Below, in pieces: positions 8,548-17,983 of a stretch of DNA of 64,000 nucleotides; within the stretch, counting starts at the first letter, position 1, and each line of letters starts with the position of its first letter. Origin of the DNA: JABDOU01 sp041609995 (lineage in GTDB: Bacteria > Actinomycetota > Acidimicrobiia > Spongiisociales > SHLN01); assembly GCA_041609995.1 (NCBI GenBank), contig JBFIPU010000003.1, positions 1-64,000 on the forward strand, written 5' to 3'. Under the pieces are notes generated by a model. It was given only the letters and a program-made list of their open reading frames with translations, was not told the DNA's origin and did no database searches. The translations under genes were made by a program, and so were the position numbers.

Positions 8548-9231
8548 TTAGGCCAGATTGGTGGAAATCCACCTTTCCATGGCGTGATTCACGGGGTTGC
8601 CCTGGTACATGCGGTAGCCGGGCCGGTACTGCAGAAGGGATCGATTCCGGGGACTGAGCAGACGGTTGAGGCTGCTCGAGACATGTACGCTCGAGCCGCT
8701 GGAGAAACCATCACCCCGCCCGTCGATGTCAGCGAGGCGCCTCGCTTCTTCGACCATTGGTCCCGCAAATGTGACTTCATCGGTACCAACTGCGACCCGT
8801 ACTCCCCCGCCATAGGCCAGGCCGATCGACGCATCGGCCGGTGGGTATCCACGGCGTTCCAGGGTTCTTCCGAGAATCCGGATCAGTGAATGCACCCGGG
8901 CAGCCACGTGGAATGGCGCGTCGTAGTCACGGTCCGTGAGGTTGAACACTGCCCACACCCGGTCACTTCCCAACTCCACGTGATCAGGCCGGTCAATGCG
9001 GATCTCGGCCGCGATCTCCTGCAATACCGAGTCGCCGACGGCGCCTTCCGGCAGACGGCGGATCGATACACACATGACGGTGCAACGAACCGGGATGCGC
9101 CGGGCGCGCCCTCGCGTGGGCCGATTGGGATCCGAAATGGGGGAAACCACGCCATCGATGGCCTGATGTAGTCGCTCTGAGGCGGTTTGCCACTCGCGAA
9201 TCGGCACCGAGTCGGCGGGTGCTGCACACAT
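8548..9231 (-). CDS. Uncharacterised protein with degenerate class III nucleotide-cyclase-like fold
   Basis: 227 residues, not confidently assignable. The middle and C-terminal parts (VWAVFNLTDRDYDAPFHVAARVHSLIR, then IGLAYGGGVRVAV and EVTFAGPMVEEARRLADI) follow the spacing of class III adenylate cyclase domains, where an effector AxF strand, a GIGIHTG-like strand and a GxxVNxAARL helix occur. The metal-binding Asp positions appear lost (VSIRRLPEG where xDIxGFT is expected), so it is probably not an active cyclase. No signal peptide or membrane segment. It is flanked by short gaps, without overlaps. Confidence 0.45.
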   Translation of the reverse strand: MCAAPADSVPIREWQTASERLHQAIDGVVSPISDPNRPTRGRARRIPVRCTVMCVSIRRLPEGAVGDSVLQEIAAEIRIDRPDHVELGSDRVWAVFNLTDRDYDAPFHVAARVHSLIRILGRTLERRGYPPADASIGLAYGGGVRVAVGTDEVTFAGPMVEEARRLADIDGRGDGFSSGSSVHVSSSLNRLLSPRNRSLLQYRPGYRMYQGNPVNHAMERWISTNLA

Positions 9232-9309
9232 GATCCCTCAATTCGCGGGAGCGCGGGGCTCCCATGTCCCTCCGAATTGAGGCCATTTAATCGCGAGTTC
9301 GGTATCGGA

Positions 9310-9927
9310 TCAAGCGGATTGGTCGAGCGAGACGAATGTGAAACCCATGCGGCGAATCGCAGCAACAACGCCGGGCACCGCCTCGACGGTCGCGGTCCGA
9401 TCCCCTCTTCCGTCGTGCAACAACACCACCGAGCCATCCTTGACGGAGTGGTGGATTCGCCGCACGATCTCGTCGGAACCTGGTTGTTCCCAGTCCTCGG
9501 CGTCGACGGTCCACAACCAGAGGGTCTGGCCGAGGCGGTCAGCAGCATCGACCACCCGTTGATCGTGATCGCCATAGGGGGGCCGAAAGAGGTCGATCGG
9601 AGCGTCGAAGCGGCGGAGCACCTCGGTTGTCCGCTCCAGGCTCTGGTCGATCTCTCGCCGAGAGAGCCCGCTGTGGCGAACGTGCTGCCAACCGTGTGAA
9701 CCGATCTGATGACCGCCGCCGACGATTCGTCTCACCACGTCGGGGTGGCGCTCCGCCATCTCGCCGACCAGGAAGAACGTCGCGGTGACGTCCGCCTCCG
9801 CCAGCCGCTCCAGGATGCCTGGCGTATGCACCGGGTCGGGTCCGTCGTCGAAAGTCAGCGCCACTCCCGTTTCGACCACGGTGCGAACTGCTCCGGAGAT
9901 CGGGGGCGGGCTGGTCGATGCCTGCAT
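9310..9927 (-). CDS. Polysaccharide deacetylase (NodB/CE4 family)
   Basis: 205 residues from ATG 9927. The open frame reaches 10155, but that would run antisense through ssrA, so an internal start is more likely (9972 is the other candidate). All CE4 motifs are present: TFDDGPD (catalytic base and metal Asp), SHGWQH (metal His pair), RPPYGD, LWTVDAEDW and VVLLHDG. It would remove N-acetyl or O-acetyl groups from a glycan, most likely peptidoglycan or an exopolysaccharide. No clear signal peptide is seen from this start, which is odd for an envelope enzyme; export may depend on the true start. Confidence 0.85.
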   Translation of the reverse strand: MQASTSPPPISGAVRTVVETGVALTFDDGPDPVHTPGILERLAEADVTATFFLVGEMAERHPDVVRRIVGGGHQIGSHGWQHVRHSGLSRREIDQSLERTTEVLRRFDAPIDLFRPPYGDHDQRVVDAADRLGQTLWLWTVDAEDWEQPGSDEIVRRIHHSVKDGSVVLLHDGRGDRTATVEAVPGVVAAIRRMGFTFVSLDQSA

Positions 9928-9988
9928 CGCACGAGAATACGGTCTCGTCCTCGACGAACGACAAAGTACCATGGTCGCGAAACCCCTT

Positions 9989-10338
9989 GGGGGTGAACTG
10001 GTTTCGACTTCGAAGGACCGTAGTTCCGGAAGCGAGCCGAGGTTCCGGAGACCTCGTAAAAAACGCCGGAAACAAACCAAGTGACGAAGACACCTTCGCA
10101 CTAGCTGCCTAAAACCGCAGCTCGTCCACCTGTAGGGCTCCTGCCCCGACAGCAATGGGCGTCGTAAACGCAGGACGCTCCGTCAGATCGCCGGGATCTG
10201 ACGGCTAAGACTCACCGGATACGGCCGAGGGAACCTAGCCGACAGAGTCCCGAGGCCCGACAAGCTTGCTGTTGGCTGCGCTCGGAGATGCCGTAACAGC
10301 GGCTTCGAAGGACCGGGGTTCGACTCCCCGCACCTCCA
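9989..10338 (+). ncRNA. ssrA: Transfer-messenger RNA (tmRNA)
   Basis: The 5' end GGGGGTGAACTGGTTTCGAC pairs with the 3' end CACCTCC to form the tRNA-like acceptor, and the T-arm reads GGGGTTCGACTCCCC. The tag frame resumes at GCC 10065 and encodes AGNKPSDEDTFALAA, then TAA at 10110-10112; the ALAA end is the usual ClpXP degron. About 350 nt, normal size. Two bases of CCA follow. It rescues stalled ribosomes with SmpB, whose gene lies 250 bp away on the opposite strand. Confidence 0.97.
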
Positions 10339-10345
10339 CCGATGA

Positions 10346-10375
10346 GGAAAGGCCCCGCTCAGGGGCTTTTTCTCA
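10346..10375 (+). terminator. Intrinsic terminator of ssrA
   Basis: GCCCC-GCTCA-GGGGC followed by TTTTT immediately downstream of the tmRNA 3' end. The stem can be extended by flanking GAAA/TTTC and ATGAG/CTCAT pairs. Confidence 0.9.
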
Positions 10376-10417
10376 TTGGCCCTCTGTGCGGGGAGACGAG
10401 GAGTCGCACCGCGACTC

Positions 10418-10550
10418 CCAAGCAACGCCGCAGGCGTTGCCATCGACCTCCCCGCACCGGGGCGATCACCCAAGGGCGGGCCCGCGCCAGGCGGAACCAC
10501 GGTGTCACAAACCGACTACCAAGCAACGCCGCATGCGTTGTCGTCAACCT
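10418..10550. repeat. Two copies of a 32-bp palindrome-containing repeat downstream of ssrA
   Basis: Units at 10418-10449 and 10519-10550 share CCAAGCAACGCCGCA and differ at about four of 32 positions. Each contains an inverted repeat of the form GCAACGCCGCAGGCGTTGC. Start-to-start spacing is 101 bp. Another short palindrome, GAGTCGC-ACC-GCGACTC, lies just before, near 10401-10417. The stretch 10376-10585 has no supported gene. Confidence 0.6.
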
Positions 10551-10551
10551 T

Positions 10552-10570
10552 GCTAGGGAACGGCCCTAGC
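10552..10570 (-). terminator. Hairpin downstream of smpB (possible terminator)
   Basis: GCTAGGG-AACGG-CCCTAGC, a perfect 7-bp stem, sits 16 bases past the smpB stop. There is no U-run after it on the minus strand, so termination strength is uncertain. Confidence 0.4.
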
Positions 10571-10585
10571 GGTTGACGAGCGGCC

Positions 10586-11029
10586 TCAGCGGTGTCGCAA
10601 CGCCTTGTCGATTTCGCGTTTCTGATCCCGCTTCTTGATCGTTTCGCGCTTGTCGTATTTGGTTTTTCCTTTGCCGATGCCGAGCTCGACTTTGACCTTG
10701 CCGTTCTTGAAGTAGAGCGACAACGGAACCATCGTGAGGCGTTCCCGCCCCAGCCGGTCTCCGATACGGTCTATCTCCCGCCGGTGCAGCAGCAGACGCC
10801 GGGTGCGATCCGGGTCGTGGCCTCCTCCGCGCGCGAATGCATACGGCGCGATGTGCATACCCACGAGGAACGCTTCCCCGTCCTTGACGATCGCGTAGGC
10901 ATCGGTTAGTTGGACGTTGCCGGCCCGCAGGCTCTTGACCTCTGAGCCGGTCAACGAGATGCCGGCTTCATAGGTGTCGAGGATCTCGTAGTTGAATCGA
11001 GCTTGCCGATTCTTGATGATGCTCGACAT
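10586..11029 (-). CDS. smpB: SsrA-binding protein SmpB
   Basis: 147 residues, usual size. Conserved segments are KNRQARFNYEILDTYEAGI, LTGSEVKSLRAGNVQLTDAYA and GKGKTKYDKRETIKKRD, followed by a basic tail. It binds the tRNA-like part of tmRNA and brings it to stalled ribosomes. It is 10 bases downstream of the M23 peptidase gene in the ftsE-ftsX block and convergent with ssrA, an arrangement common in actinobacteria. Confidence 0.97.
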   Translation of the reverse strand: MSSIIKNRQARFNYEILDTYEAGISLTGSEVKSLRAGNVQLTDAYAIVKDGEAFLVGMHIAPYAFARGGGHDPDRTRRLLLHRREIDRIGDRLGRERLTMVPLSLYFKNGKVKVELGIGKGKTKYDKRETIKKRDQKREIDKALRHR

Positions 11030-11039
11030 CGGGCCGGCC

Positions 11040-12257
11040 CTAGGGCCCCGGCGGAATGTATTTGAGTGGGTCGACCGGGGTCGCGTTCTCGCGGGTCTCG
11101 AAGTGAAGGTGGGGCCCGGTGGACAAACCCGTGCTGCCGACGTAGCCGATCAGATCGCCGGCGATCACGGTGTCGCCCACCGACACCACCATCCGCGATT
11201 GGTGAGCGTACAGCGTCGCCAGGCCTCCCCCGTGGTCGATGACGACCCGGTTTCCGTATCCGCCCGCTACACCGGCGCCGATGACTTCGCCACTGCCCGC
11301 TGCGAAGATCTCTGTACCCGATGGCGCCGAGATGTCGACCCCTGCGTGGAGTTTCGAGTAGCCGAGTATGGGATGTACCCGCATCCCAAATGGGGACGTG
11401 ATACGACCCTGGGTGGGAAAGAGCAGGATAGAGGGAGCGTCGCCGCCTACCTGCTGGGCTTCGAGGAGCAGCTGTTGCAGCCGGTCTTCCTCGGCGGCGA
11501 AGGCATCGAGTTCTTCGGCGAAATGTACGATGTCGTGTTCGATGCCCTCCAGCACCGCACGCTGGTTTGCGAGCTCTGCCTCCAGACGAGTCTTCTGGTC
11601 GATCACCAGGAGACGAGCTGCCTCGGCCTCGACTTGATCCAACTCCAGTTGCTTCTTCTCGGCTTCGAGCTCGCCCCGGCGTTCCTCCAGCGAGGCCAGC
11701 AGCTCGCGCTCGGCTTCCTCCAGGTCCGTCAAGCCGGACAGCAGCTCCTCCAGGCTGACCAATACGCCCCTGGCGTATTCCTCGCCAACTGCACGTGATT
11801 GGAGGTCGTCGAAGTTGAGGACAAAGCCAATCTGGGGACCACCGAGCATGTACAGCTCAACCGCCTGGTCGTCGATGGTGATCCGGGTTTCGGCCATCTC
11901 GACCCTCGTCTGATCGAGCGTCACCTCTTGTTGGAACACGTCGGCGGTGGCCGCCTCGATACTGACCTTGGCGGTTTCGATGTCGAATTGCAGCGCGGCC
12001 AGCTTGGCTTCCGATGCGGCCAGGGACTCCTGAATCCCGCCGATGCGGGCCTGAGTGGCAGCGATTTGTTCGCCGGCGGCAGAAGCCTGGGCATTGGCTT
12101 CAGCGATGGCCTGGTTGATGGCATCGATCTTGCGCTGGTTTTCCTCGATCTGTTCCTCGAGGATGTTCGTGGTCTGGGCCCCCACGGCCGGCATCAAGCT
12201 GGCACCCACGAGCAGCGACACCGCCACCACGACAACACGGGCCCACCGCCGGTGCAC
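11040..12257 (-). CDS. Secreted coiled-coil M23 (LytM) peptidase, likely FtsEX partner
   Basis: 405 residues from GTG 12257, chosen because AAGGAG lies 9 bases upstream and the ftsX stop is 2 bases before; the open frame to 12413 would overlap ftsX. A signal peptide (RRWARVVVVAVSLLVGASLMPAVGA) is followed by a long coiled coil (about 30-250, Glu/Ala/Gln-rich heptads), then an M23 domain with GMRVHPILGYSKLHAGVD, VIDHGGGLATLYAHQS and GPHLHFET. The zinc ligands H and D of HxxxD and the HLH pair are present. The architecture is that of EnvC/RipC-type proteins, which are pulled by FtsEX to activate or carry out peptidoglycan cleavage at the septum. Confidence 0.9.
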   Translation of the reverse strand: MHRRWARVVVVAVSLLVGASLMPAVGAQTTNILEEQIEENQRKIDAINQAIAEANAQASAAGEQIAATQARIGGIQESLAASEAKLAALQFDIETAKVSIEAATADVFQQEVTLDQTRVEMAETRITIDDQAVELYMLGGPQIGFVLNFDDLQSRAVGEEYARGVLVSLEELLSGLTDLEEAERELLASLEERRGELEAEKKQLELDQVEAEAARLLVIDQKTRLEAELANQRAVLEGIEHDIVHFAEELDAFAAEEDRLQQLLLEAQQVGGDAPSILLFPTQGRITSPFGMRVHPILGYSKLHAGVDISAPSGTEIFAAGSGEVIGAGVAGGYGNRVVIDHGGGLATLYAHQSRMVVSVGDTVIAGDLIGYVGSTGLSTGPHLHFETRENATPVDPLKYIPPGP

Positions 12258-12259
12258 GA

Positions 12260-13129
12260 TTAACTCTCCTTGAGCCAGCGGCGTAGACCGACGGCGCTTC
12301 CCAACACCCCGACTACTCCGCCAAACAAGAGGACCAGCATCCCGCGTGATAGCAAAAACGATGTCGGCAGCGAGGTCTCGATCACCCCGATGTCGAAGGA
12401 ACCAAGCAGCCATTCATACCCGAGCCAGCCGACCGCCACTGCCAGGCCCGCTCCCAGCAACCCTTCAAACAGGCCTTCGAGGAGGAACGGCGTACGCACG
12501 AACCAGTTGCTGGCCCCGACCAGCTTCATGATCCCGATCTCTTCCCGCCGGGCATAGATCGCCATTCGCACGGTGTTGGCGATCAGCACGAGAGCCGAGA
12601 CGCCCAGCGTGGCGCCGAGGAGAATCGCGCCAAAATTGAGGAATCGCGACACGGTCAGTACATCGTTGAGGTTGTCTTCGGGTGACACGACCTTCCTGAC
12701 CGTGGGTTCTCTGGCCAGCTGGTCCACAACCTCCCGGTGGGCCTCGGTGTCGGCCAGCACGATGCGGACGGAGGCCGGGATCTTGGCGGGCTCGACCAAC
12801 TCGATCCAACGGTCCCGGTTGGCGAACAACTCCTTGAACTCTTCATAGGCCTGTGCCTTGGAGAAATATGTCGCCGATTCGACCTCCGGCCAGCTCTCGG
12901 CCTCCTGCACAACGGCACTGTGGTCGGCGAGGTCGGCTTCGTGCAGGTAGCCGATGATGGTGACGCCCTCCTGCCACTGCAGAGTGGTCGTCCGGGTGAT
13001 CTCCCCGACGATGATGGCGGCGTAGGTCATGAGCAAGGAGATGAAGACCGCCAGTATTGCGCCGATCGCCAGCAGGAGATTCCGGCGGAGGTTGGCCGCT
13101 GCTTCGCCGATCAGATACTCGGTGCGCAT
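12260..13129 (-). CDS. ftsX: Cell division protein FtsX (ABC permease)
   Basis: 289 residues, standard for actinobacterial FtsX. One N-terminal membrane helix (LLLAIGAILAVFISLLMTYA), an extracellular domain (about 45-165) that would contact the M23 partner, then three C-terminal helices, with the FtsX-type ISRRAEIGIMKLVGASN-like loop seen here as YARREEIGIMKLVGASN. It forms the FtsEX complex with the ATPase encoded 2 bases upstream and transmits ATP hydrolysis to the wall hydrolase encoded downstream. Confidence 0.95.
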   Translation of the reverse strand: MRTEYLIGEAAANLRRNLLLAIGAILAVFISLLMTYAAIIVGEITRTTTLQWQEGVTIIGYLHEADLADHSAVVQEAESWPEVESATYFSKAQAYEEFKELFANRDRWIELVEPAKIPASVRIVLADTEAHREVVDQLAREPTVRKVVSPEDNLNDVLTVSRFLNFGAILLGATLGVSALVLIANTVRMAIYARREEIGIMKLVGASNWFVRTPFLLEGLFEGLLGAGLAVAVGWLGYEWLLGSFDIGVIETSLPTSFLLSRGMLVLLFGGVVGVLGSAVGLRRWLKES

Positions 13130-13131
13130 CG

Positions 13132-13950
13132 CTAGGGATTGCCCATATCGATGTCGCTCTCGACCCGGATGCTCGCAGAGCCGGCGTCCTGGACCGGCGG
13201 TTGGGTGATCTGTTGCTCGCCGGAGTCCTTCTGGCCGTTGGAGGGCACGGCGGGCGTCTCCAGCGTCCGCAGCCCTTCGTAGACGCCGCGGTTGTCGTCG
13301 CGCACGATACGGCCCCGTTCGAGCTCCACCACCCGGCGACGCATGGCGTCCACGATTGCGTGATCGTGAGTCGCCATGACGACGGTGGTCCCGGTCCGGT
13401 TGATCCTGTCGAGCAGCCGCATGATGCCAACCGAGGTTGCCGGATCGAGGTTTCCGGTCGGCTCGTCCGCAAGGAGGATCAGCGGCCGGTTGACGAACGC
13501 TCGCGCCACCGAAACCCGCTGCTGCTCACCACCCGAAAGCTGGCGGGGGTATCGATCCCCTTTCGAGGCCAGGCCGACGAGTTTGAGGACTTTTGGTACC
13601 TGGGATTCGACGATGTGCCGGGGATGACCGATGACTTCGAGTGCGAAGGCGATGTTCTCGAATACGGTCTTGTTGGGGAGCAGCTTGAAGTCCTGGAAGA
13701 CGGTGCCGACCACTCGACGGTGATACGGCACCTTCGAATCAGGCATGCTCCCGATCTCTTTGCCGGCCACGTAGATCTCGCCGTCGGTGGGCCGCTCCTC
13801 GCGCATCAACAACCGGATCAGCGTCGACTTGCCCGACCCGGACGGGCCGACGAGAAAGACGAAATCGCCCTTGTTGATCTTCAGGTTGATCTGACGCACC
13901 GCCACCGTGGTCTTGTCGTAGACCTTGGTTGCGTCTTTGATTTCGATCAT
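13132..13950 (-). CDS. ftsE: Cell division ATP-binding protein FtsE with C-terminal extension
   Basis: 272 residues from ATG 13950 ([12 protein letters not shown]); the longer frame to 14031 lacks family similarity. Walker [10 protein letters not shown], signature LSGGEQQRV, Walker [13 protein letters not shown] and the H-loop MATHDH are intact. Typical FtsE ends near 229 residues; here about 40 extra residues follow, Gln/Pro/Ser-rich and acidic at the end (ESDIDMGNP), of unknown role. First gene of ftsE-ftsX-M23-smpB, with its own 220-bp upstream gap. Confidence 0.95.
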   Translation of the reverse strand: MIEIKDATKVYDKTTVAVRQINLKINKGDFVFLVGPSGSGKSTLIRLLMREERPTDGEIYVAGKEIGSMPDSKVPYHRRVVGTVFQDFKLLPNKTVFENIAFALEVIGHPRHIVESQVPKVLKLVGLASKGDRYPRQLSGGEQQRVSVARAFVNRPLILLADEPTGNLDPATSVGIMRLLDRINRTGTTVVMATHDHAIVDAMRRRVVELERGRIVRDDNRGVYEGLRTLETPAVPSNGQKDSGEQQITQPPVQDAGSASIRVESDIDMGNP

Positions 13951-14113
13951 ATGGTGGATGCCTTTGCCGGGGCGAACAGGGTCCAAGGTTGGTCTGCATG
14001 GTTGACGCGCGCGATTGGCGGGTGTGCGCACATCGGGGTGCCCAACTCAGGCACGGATTTCTCCCAACTGCTCCCAACGCTGCGGTTTGTGCCAGAAAGA
14101 TTACTCCCGATCG

Positions 14114-14144
14114 CGCGAAACCCAATGCTCTCCTGGGTTTCGCG
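14114..14144 (-). terminator. Strong hairpin between prfB and ftsE
   Basis: CGCGAAACCCA and TGGGTTTCGCG form a perfect 11-bp stem around a 9-base loop, 29 bases beyond the prfB stop. No U-run follows on the minus strand. It may terminate the secA-prfB transcript or protect its 3' end. The rest of the 13951-14172 gap would hold the ftsE promoter. Confidence 0.5.
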
Positions 14145-14172
14145 GTCTATCCGGTGGTACTTCGCCATCTTC

Positions 14173-15277
14173 TCAATCGTGTTCTTGTCGTCGGCGCCAG
14201 CCCAGGTAGGCATCGCCAAACGCCGCGAGCTCTCCATCCAGGACGGCCTGAATGTTCGAGGTCTCGTAGCCGGTCCGCAGATCCTTGACCATTTGATACG
14301 GCTGGAGAACATACGACCGAATTTGATTGCCCCAGGCGGCTTCACCCTGCTCTCCCCGGATCTCGTCGATCCGATCAGCGTGCTGTTGGCGCGCCAGCTC
14401 GGCGAGCCGCGTTTGGAGGAGCATCATGGCCCGATTGCGATTCTGCAGCTGAGACCGCTCGGCCTGGCAGGCAACGACCGTGTTGGTCGGAATGTGGGTG
14501 ATCCGGACAGCGGAGTCCGTGGTATTCACATGCTGGCCCCCTGCTCCCTGAGCCCGGAACGTCTCGATGCGGAGGTCGTCGGGGCTTATCTCGAACACCT
14601 CTTCTTCCACCTCGGGAACGACGTCCACGCCGGCAAAGGAGGTGTGCCGGCGGGCGTTACTGTCGAAAGGACTGATGCGGACCAGCCGGTGAACACCCTT
14701 TTCCCCGACCAGGGTGCCGTAGGCGTGGTCACCCTCGACCGTCAGACTGGCCGACTTGATCCCCGCTTCCTCACCCGGTTGGAGCTCTTCGATGGTGTAC
14801 GTGAAGCCGGCGTCCTCCAAATAGCGGGTGTACATACGCAAGAGCATCTCGGCCCAATCCTGGGCATCGACGCCGCCGGCGCCGGCGTGGATGCTCATGA
14901 GGGCAGGGCTGTCATCGTATTCGTCGAAAAACAGGGACTCGCGCTCGAGCGTGTCCAGCGATTGCTGGGTCGAGGTGAGCATCTGCGCAGCCTCTGCCAC
15001 CAGCTCGTCGGCAGCTTCTTCCTTGGCGAGCTCGAGCAACGCCTCGGCGTCATCGAGATCCGTGGCGATTCCGTCCACGAGGTCGATGGTCGACTCGTAC
15101 CGCGCCATCAGGCGGGTCACACGTTTTGCCTCGTCGGGGTCAGACCACAGCTCCGGGTCGGAGGCGCGACCGCGGAGTTCTTCGAGATCTATGCGTTTGC
15201 GGTCGACGTCAAAGGAACCTCCGGGCGTCGTCCAACCGTTCGCGCAACGCTTTCAGCAGGGGCCGGGGGTCATCCAT
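14173..15277 (-). CDS. prfB: Peptide chain release factor 2, expressed by programmed +1 frameshift
   Basis: Frame 0 starts at ATG 15277 (MDDPRPLLKALRERL) and ends at TGA 15209-15211 after 22 codons. The +1 frame continues from GAC 15210 to 14173, giving 367 residues, the expected RF2 length. RF2 reads UAA and UGA; the anticodon-like SPF is present (ISPFDSN), and the catalytic GGQ is in GAGGQHVNTTDS. Annotation from the internal start at 15120 would lose the N-terminal domain. It lies 12 bases downstream of secA. Confidence 0.95.
15208..15222 (-). promoter_or_regulatory. prfB: prfB autoregulatory +1 frameshift site
   Basis: Minus strand reads GGAGG-TTC-CTT-TGA-C: an internal Shine-Dalgarno, a three-base spacer, the slippery CUU and the UGA that RF2 itself decodes. 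This is the same layout as the Escherichia coli site. Low RF2 slows termination and lets the ribosome slip +1, restoring RF2. Confidence 0.95.
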
Positions 15278-15289
15278 GGGAGCCAGAGG

Positions 15290-17935
15290 CTACGCAGCTC
15301 CGTGGCAGCGCTTGTATTTCTTACCGCTTCCGCACGGGCACGCCTCGTTGCGGCCGATCTTCTCGGCGGCCTTGGCCGGCGTCTTGGTGGCCGGTCCCTG
15401 CCCACTTCTGTTGGTAGTGAACGTGCCCTGAGGCCGCACGACCGGTTTGGGCGGCTCCTGCACCACCTCGACATGAAACAGATACCTCACGGCGTCTTGC
15501 TTCACCGCATCGACGAGACCGGCGAACATGTCATAGCCTTCCCGCTGATACTCGACGAGCGGGTCTTTCTGCCCCATGGCCCGGAGACCGATTCCGGACC
15601 GGAGATAATCCATCTCGGCGAGATGCTCCCGCCACTTGTTGTCGATGACGGTGAGTACTACGCGCTGTTCGAGGCTTCTGAGCCGCTCGGCGCCGATCTC
15701 ATCTTCCCGGGCGTCGTAGCTGGCCTGGGCGTCTTCGACGGCTGCCTCGGTGATGGCGTCGACGTCACCGCCGGCGCCTATCAAATCGAAGCTCTCCTTC
15801 GTCAGTTCATGGGGATAGAGCACTTTGAGCTGGGCGACCAGATCGTCCCACTCCCACTCGGCGGGCGGTATGTCAGGCAAGAGCACACTGCGCACCGCCG
15901 CATCCACCGACTCGTCGATCCATTCGCGAACGAGCTCCCCGGCCTTTCCTTCTTCGAGGATCCCCGACCGCCAGGTGTAGATCACCTCCCGCTGACGATT
16001 CATCACTTCGTCGTATTTCAAGACGTTCTTGCGAATCTCGAAGTTCTGCTGTTCGACCTGGCCCTGGGCTCGCTCAATCGCCTTGCTGACGATCTTGGCC
16101 TCGATGGGGACGTCTTCGGGCATGTTGAGGCGATCGATGATGGCCGCGACACGGTCGCGGGCGAAACGGCGCATCAGGTCATCTTCGAGCGAAAGATAGA
16201 AGCGCGACTCGCCGGGATCGCCCTGGCGCCCCGAGCGGCCCCGGAGCTGATTGTCGATGCGGCGGGACTCATGCCGTCCGGTGCCCAACACGTAAAGCCC
16301 GCCCGCTGCCACCACCTGTTCTGCCTCGGCGTCGGTTTCGAGCTTGAACGTCTCGAGCTGATCGGCGTACTTGACCTCGTACTCCTCGGAGTCGGGATCG
16401 AGCTCGTACCGAACCATCGCATTCGCCGCCATCGACTCCGGGTCCCCGCCCAGTCGGATATCCACCCCGCGACCGGCCATATTGGTGGCGACCGTGACGG
16501 CACCGAGGCGCCCGGCCTGAGCCACGATCTGCGCTTCCCGAGCATGGTGCTTGGCGTTCAGGACCTCGTGCTTGACACCTCGCCTGGTGAGCAACGCCGA
16601 GAGCCTCTCCGATTTCTCGATCGATACGGTTCCCACCAGGATCGGTTGACCTCGTTGGTGGCGCTCGGCGATGTCTTCCACCACGGCGTTGAACTTGGCC
16701 GGTTCGGATCGGTACACGAGATCGGCCTGGTCGATGCGGGCAATGGGACGATTGGTCGGGATCACCACCACCTCGAGACCGTAGATCTGGTGGAACTCCG
16801 CCTCCTCCGTCTCGGCGGTGCCCGTCATGCCGGCCAGCTTGTCGTACATACGGAAGTAGTTCTGGAGGGTGATGGTCGCCAGCGTCTGGTTCTCCTCTTT
16901 GATCGCCACCCCCTCCTTGGCCTCGATCGCCTGGTGGAGGCCTTCGGAGTAGCGACGGCCGTCGAGGACCCGGCCGGTGAACTCGTCGACGATTTTGACC
17001 TCGCCATTGTCCAGGATGTAGTCGACGTCCTTTTCGAACAACGCTTTTGATCGCAGAGCCGCATCGAGGTGGTGCACGAAGTCGACCGCGGCGTGGTCGT
17101 ACATGTTGTCGACCCCGAGCAGCTCCTCGACGCGATGGACGCCTTCTTCGGTGGTCATCACCTGCCGCCGCCGTTCGTCCACCTCGTAATGCTGATCAGC
17201 CCGCAAACGCTCTACCAGCCTTGCAAACTCCCGATACCATTTCGCCGTGTCGGCCACCCGGCCACTGATGATGAGCGGGGTCCTCGCCTCGTCCACCAGA
17301 ATCGAATCGACCTCGTCGACGATTGCATAGTTGTGCCCGCGTTGCACCATCGCCGAGGGCTCCAGCGCCATGTTGTCGCGCAGGTAGTCGAACCCGAACT
17401 CGTTGTTCGTGCCATAGGTGATGTCGGCCTGGTAGGCGGGGCGCCGCTGTTCGGGGGTCATGTCATTTTGGATGAGCCCGACCTCGAGGCGGAGGAACCG
17501 GTGTATGCGACCCATCCACTCGGCATCTCGCTTGGCGAGGTAATCGTTGACCGTGACCACATGGATGCCATCCCCGGTCAACGCATTGAGATAGGCGGGC
17601 ATGGTCGAGACCAGCGTCTTGCCCTCGCCGGTCTTCATCTCGGCGATCATGCCTCGTGACAGGGCCGCCGCCCCTACCACCTGAACATCGTAGGGCCGCT
17701 GTCCGAGCGCCCTCCATGCGGCCTCACGCACGACGGCGAACGCTTCCGTCTCGATGTCATCGAGGCCGGCGCCGTTGGCCAATCGGTCGCGAAACTCGGT
17801 CGTCTTGGCGACGAGCTGGTCGTCGGAGAGCGCCTTGACCTCGGGTTCGAGGGCGTTCACCCGGGCGGCGACACTTTCGAGCTCTTTGAGGTTCTTTCCA
17901 GAACCGGCACGGAGGATCTTGTCAAGCACAGACAT
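15290..17935 (-). CDS. secA: Preprotein translocase ATPase SecA
   Basis: 881 residues, full length. Nucleotide-binding motifs are [11 protein letters not shown] (Walker A) and [20 protein letters not shown] (DEAD-like). Also seen are [10 protein letters not shown], the helicase-like region [20 protein letters not shown], the preprotein crosslinking and scaffold domains, and a C-terminal zinc SEC-C motif [14 protein letters not shown] that binds SecB or phospholipids. It drives export through SecYEG, needed by the many signal-peptide proteins in this window. It is the first gene of secA-prfB. Confidence 0.97.
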   Translation of the reverse strand: MSVLDKILRAGSGKNLKELESVAARVNALEPEVKALSDDQLVAKTTEFRDRLANGAGLDDIETEAFAVVREAAWRALGQRPYDVQVVGAAALSRGMIAEMKTGEGKTLVSTMPAYLNALTGDGIHVVTVNDYLAKRDAEWMGRIHRFLRLEVGLIQNDMTPEQRRPAYQADITYGTNNEFGFDYLRDNMALEPSAMVQRGHNYAIVDEVDSILVDEARTPLIISGRVADTAKWYREFARLVERLRADQHYEVDERRRQVMTTEEGVHRVEELLGVDNMYDHAAVDFVHHLDAALRSKALFEKDVDYILDNGEVKIVDEFTGRVLDGRRYSEGLHQAIEAKEGVAIKEENQTLATITLQNYFRMYDKLAGMTGTAETEEAEFHQIYGLEVVVIPTNRPIARIDQADLVYRSEPAKFNAVVEDIAERHQRGQPILVGTVSIEKSERLSALLTRRGVKHEVLNAKHHAREAQIVAQAGRLGAVTVATNMAGRGVDIRLGGDPESMAANAMVRYELDPDSEEYEVKYADQLETFKLETDAEAEQVVAAGGLYVLGTGRHESRRIDNQLRGRSGRQGDPGESRFYLSLEDDLMRRFARDRVAAIIDRLNMPEDVPIEAKIVSKAIERAQGQVEQQNFEIRKNVLKYDEVMNRQREVIYTWRSGILEEGKAGELVREWIDESVDAAVRSVLLPDIPPAEWEWDDLVAQLKVLYPHELTKESFDLIGAGGDVDAITEAAVEDAQASYDAREDEIGAERLRSLEQRVVLTVIDNKWREHLAEMDYLRSGIGLRAMGQKDPLVEYQREGYDMFAGLVDAVKQDAVRYLFHVEVVQEPPKPVVRPQGTFTTNRSGQGPATKTPAKAAEKIGRNEACPCGSGKKYKRCHGAA

Positions 17936-17983
17936 GGGCCACGAGGTTACCTGCGGACCCCGGCAAGCAGGGCAAGGCGGCTG

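Noticed and set aside
10183..10500. Minus-strand open frame with a CGESNPGPSKPL stretch
   Set aside because: Antisense to the tmRNA 3' end and its terminator; this type of spurious protein arises from reading the T-arm sequence backwards.
15209..15211. In-frame TGA in prfB as a second selenocysteine codon
   Set aside because: The context GGAGG-TTC-CTT-TGA-C and the +1 continuation are those of the RF2 frameshift; no Cys is expected there.
13057..15417. 786-codon open frame on the plus strand across ftsX, ftsE and prfB
   Set aside because: Antisense shadow caused by GC-rich third positions; the minus strand carries unmistakable FtsX, FtsE and RF2.
14828..17050. 740-codon plus-strand open frame across secA
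   Set aside because: Antisense to SecA; no domain resemblance and biased composition.
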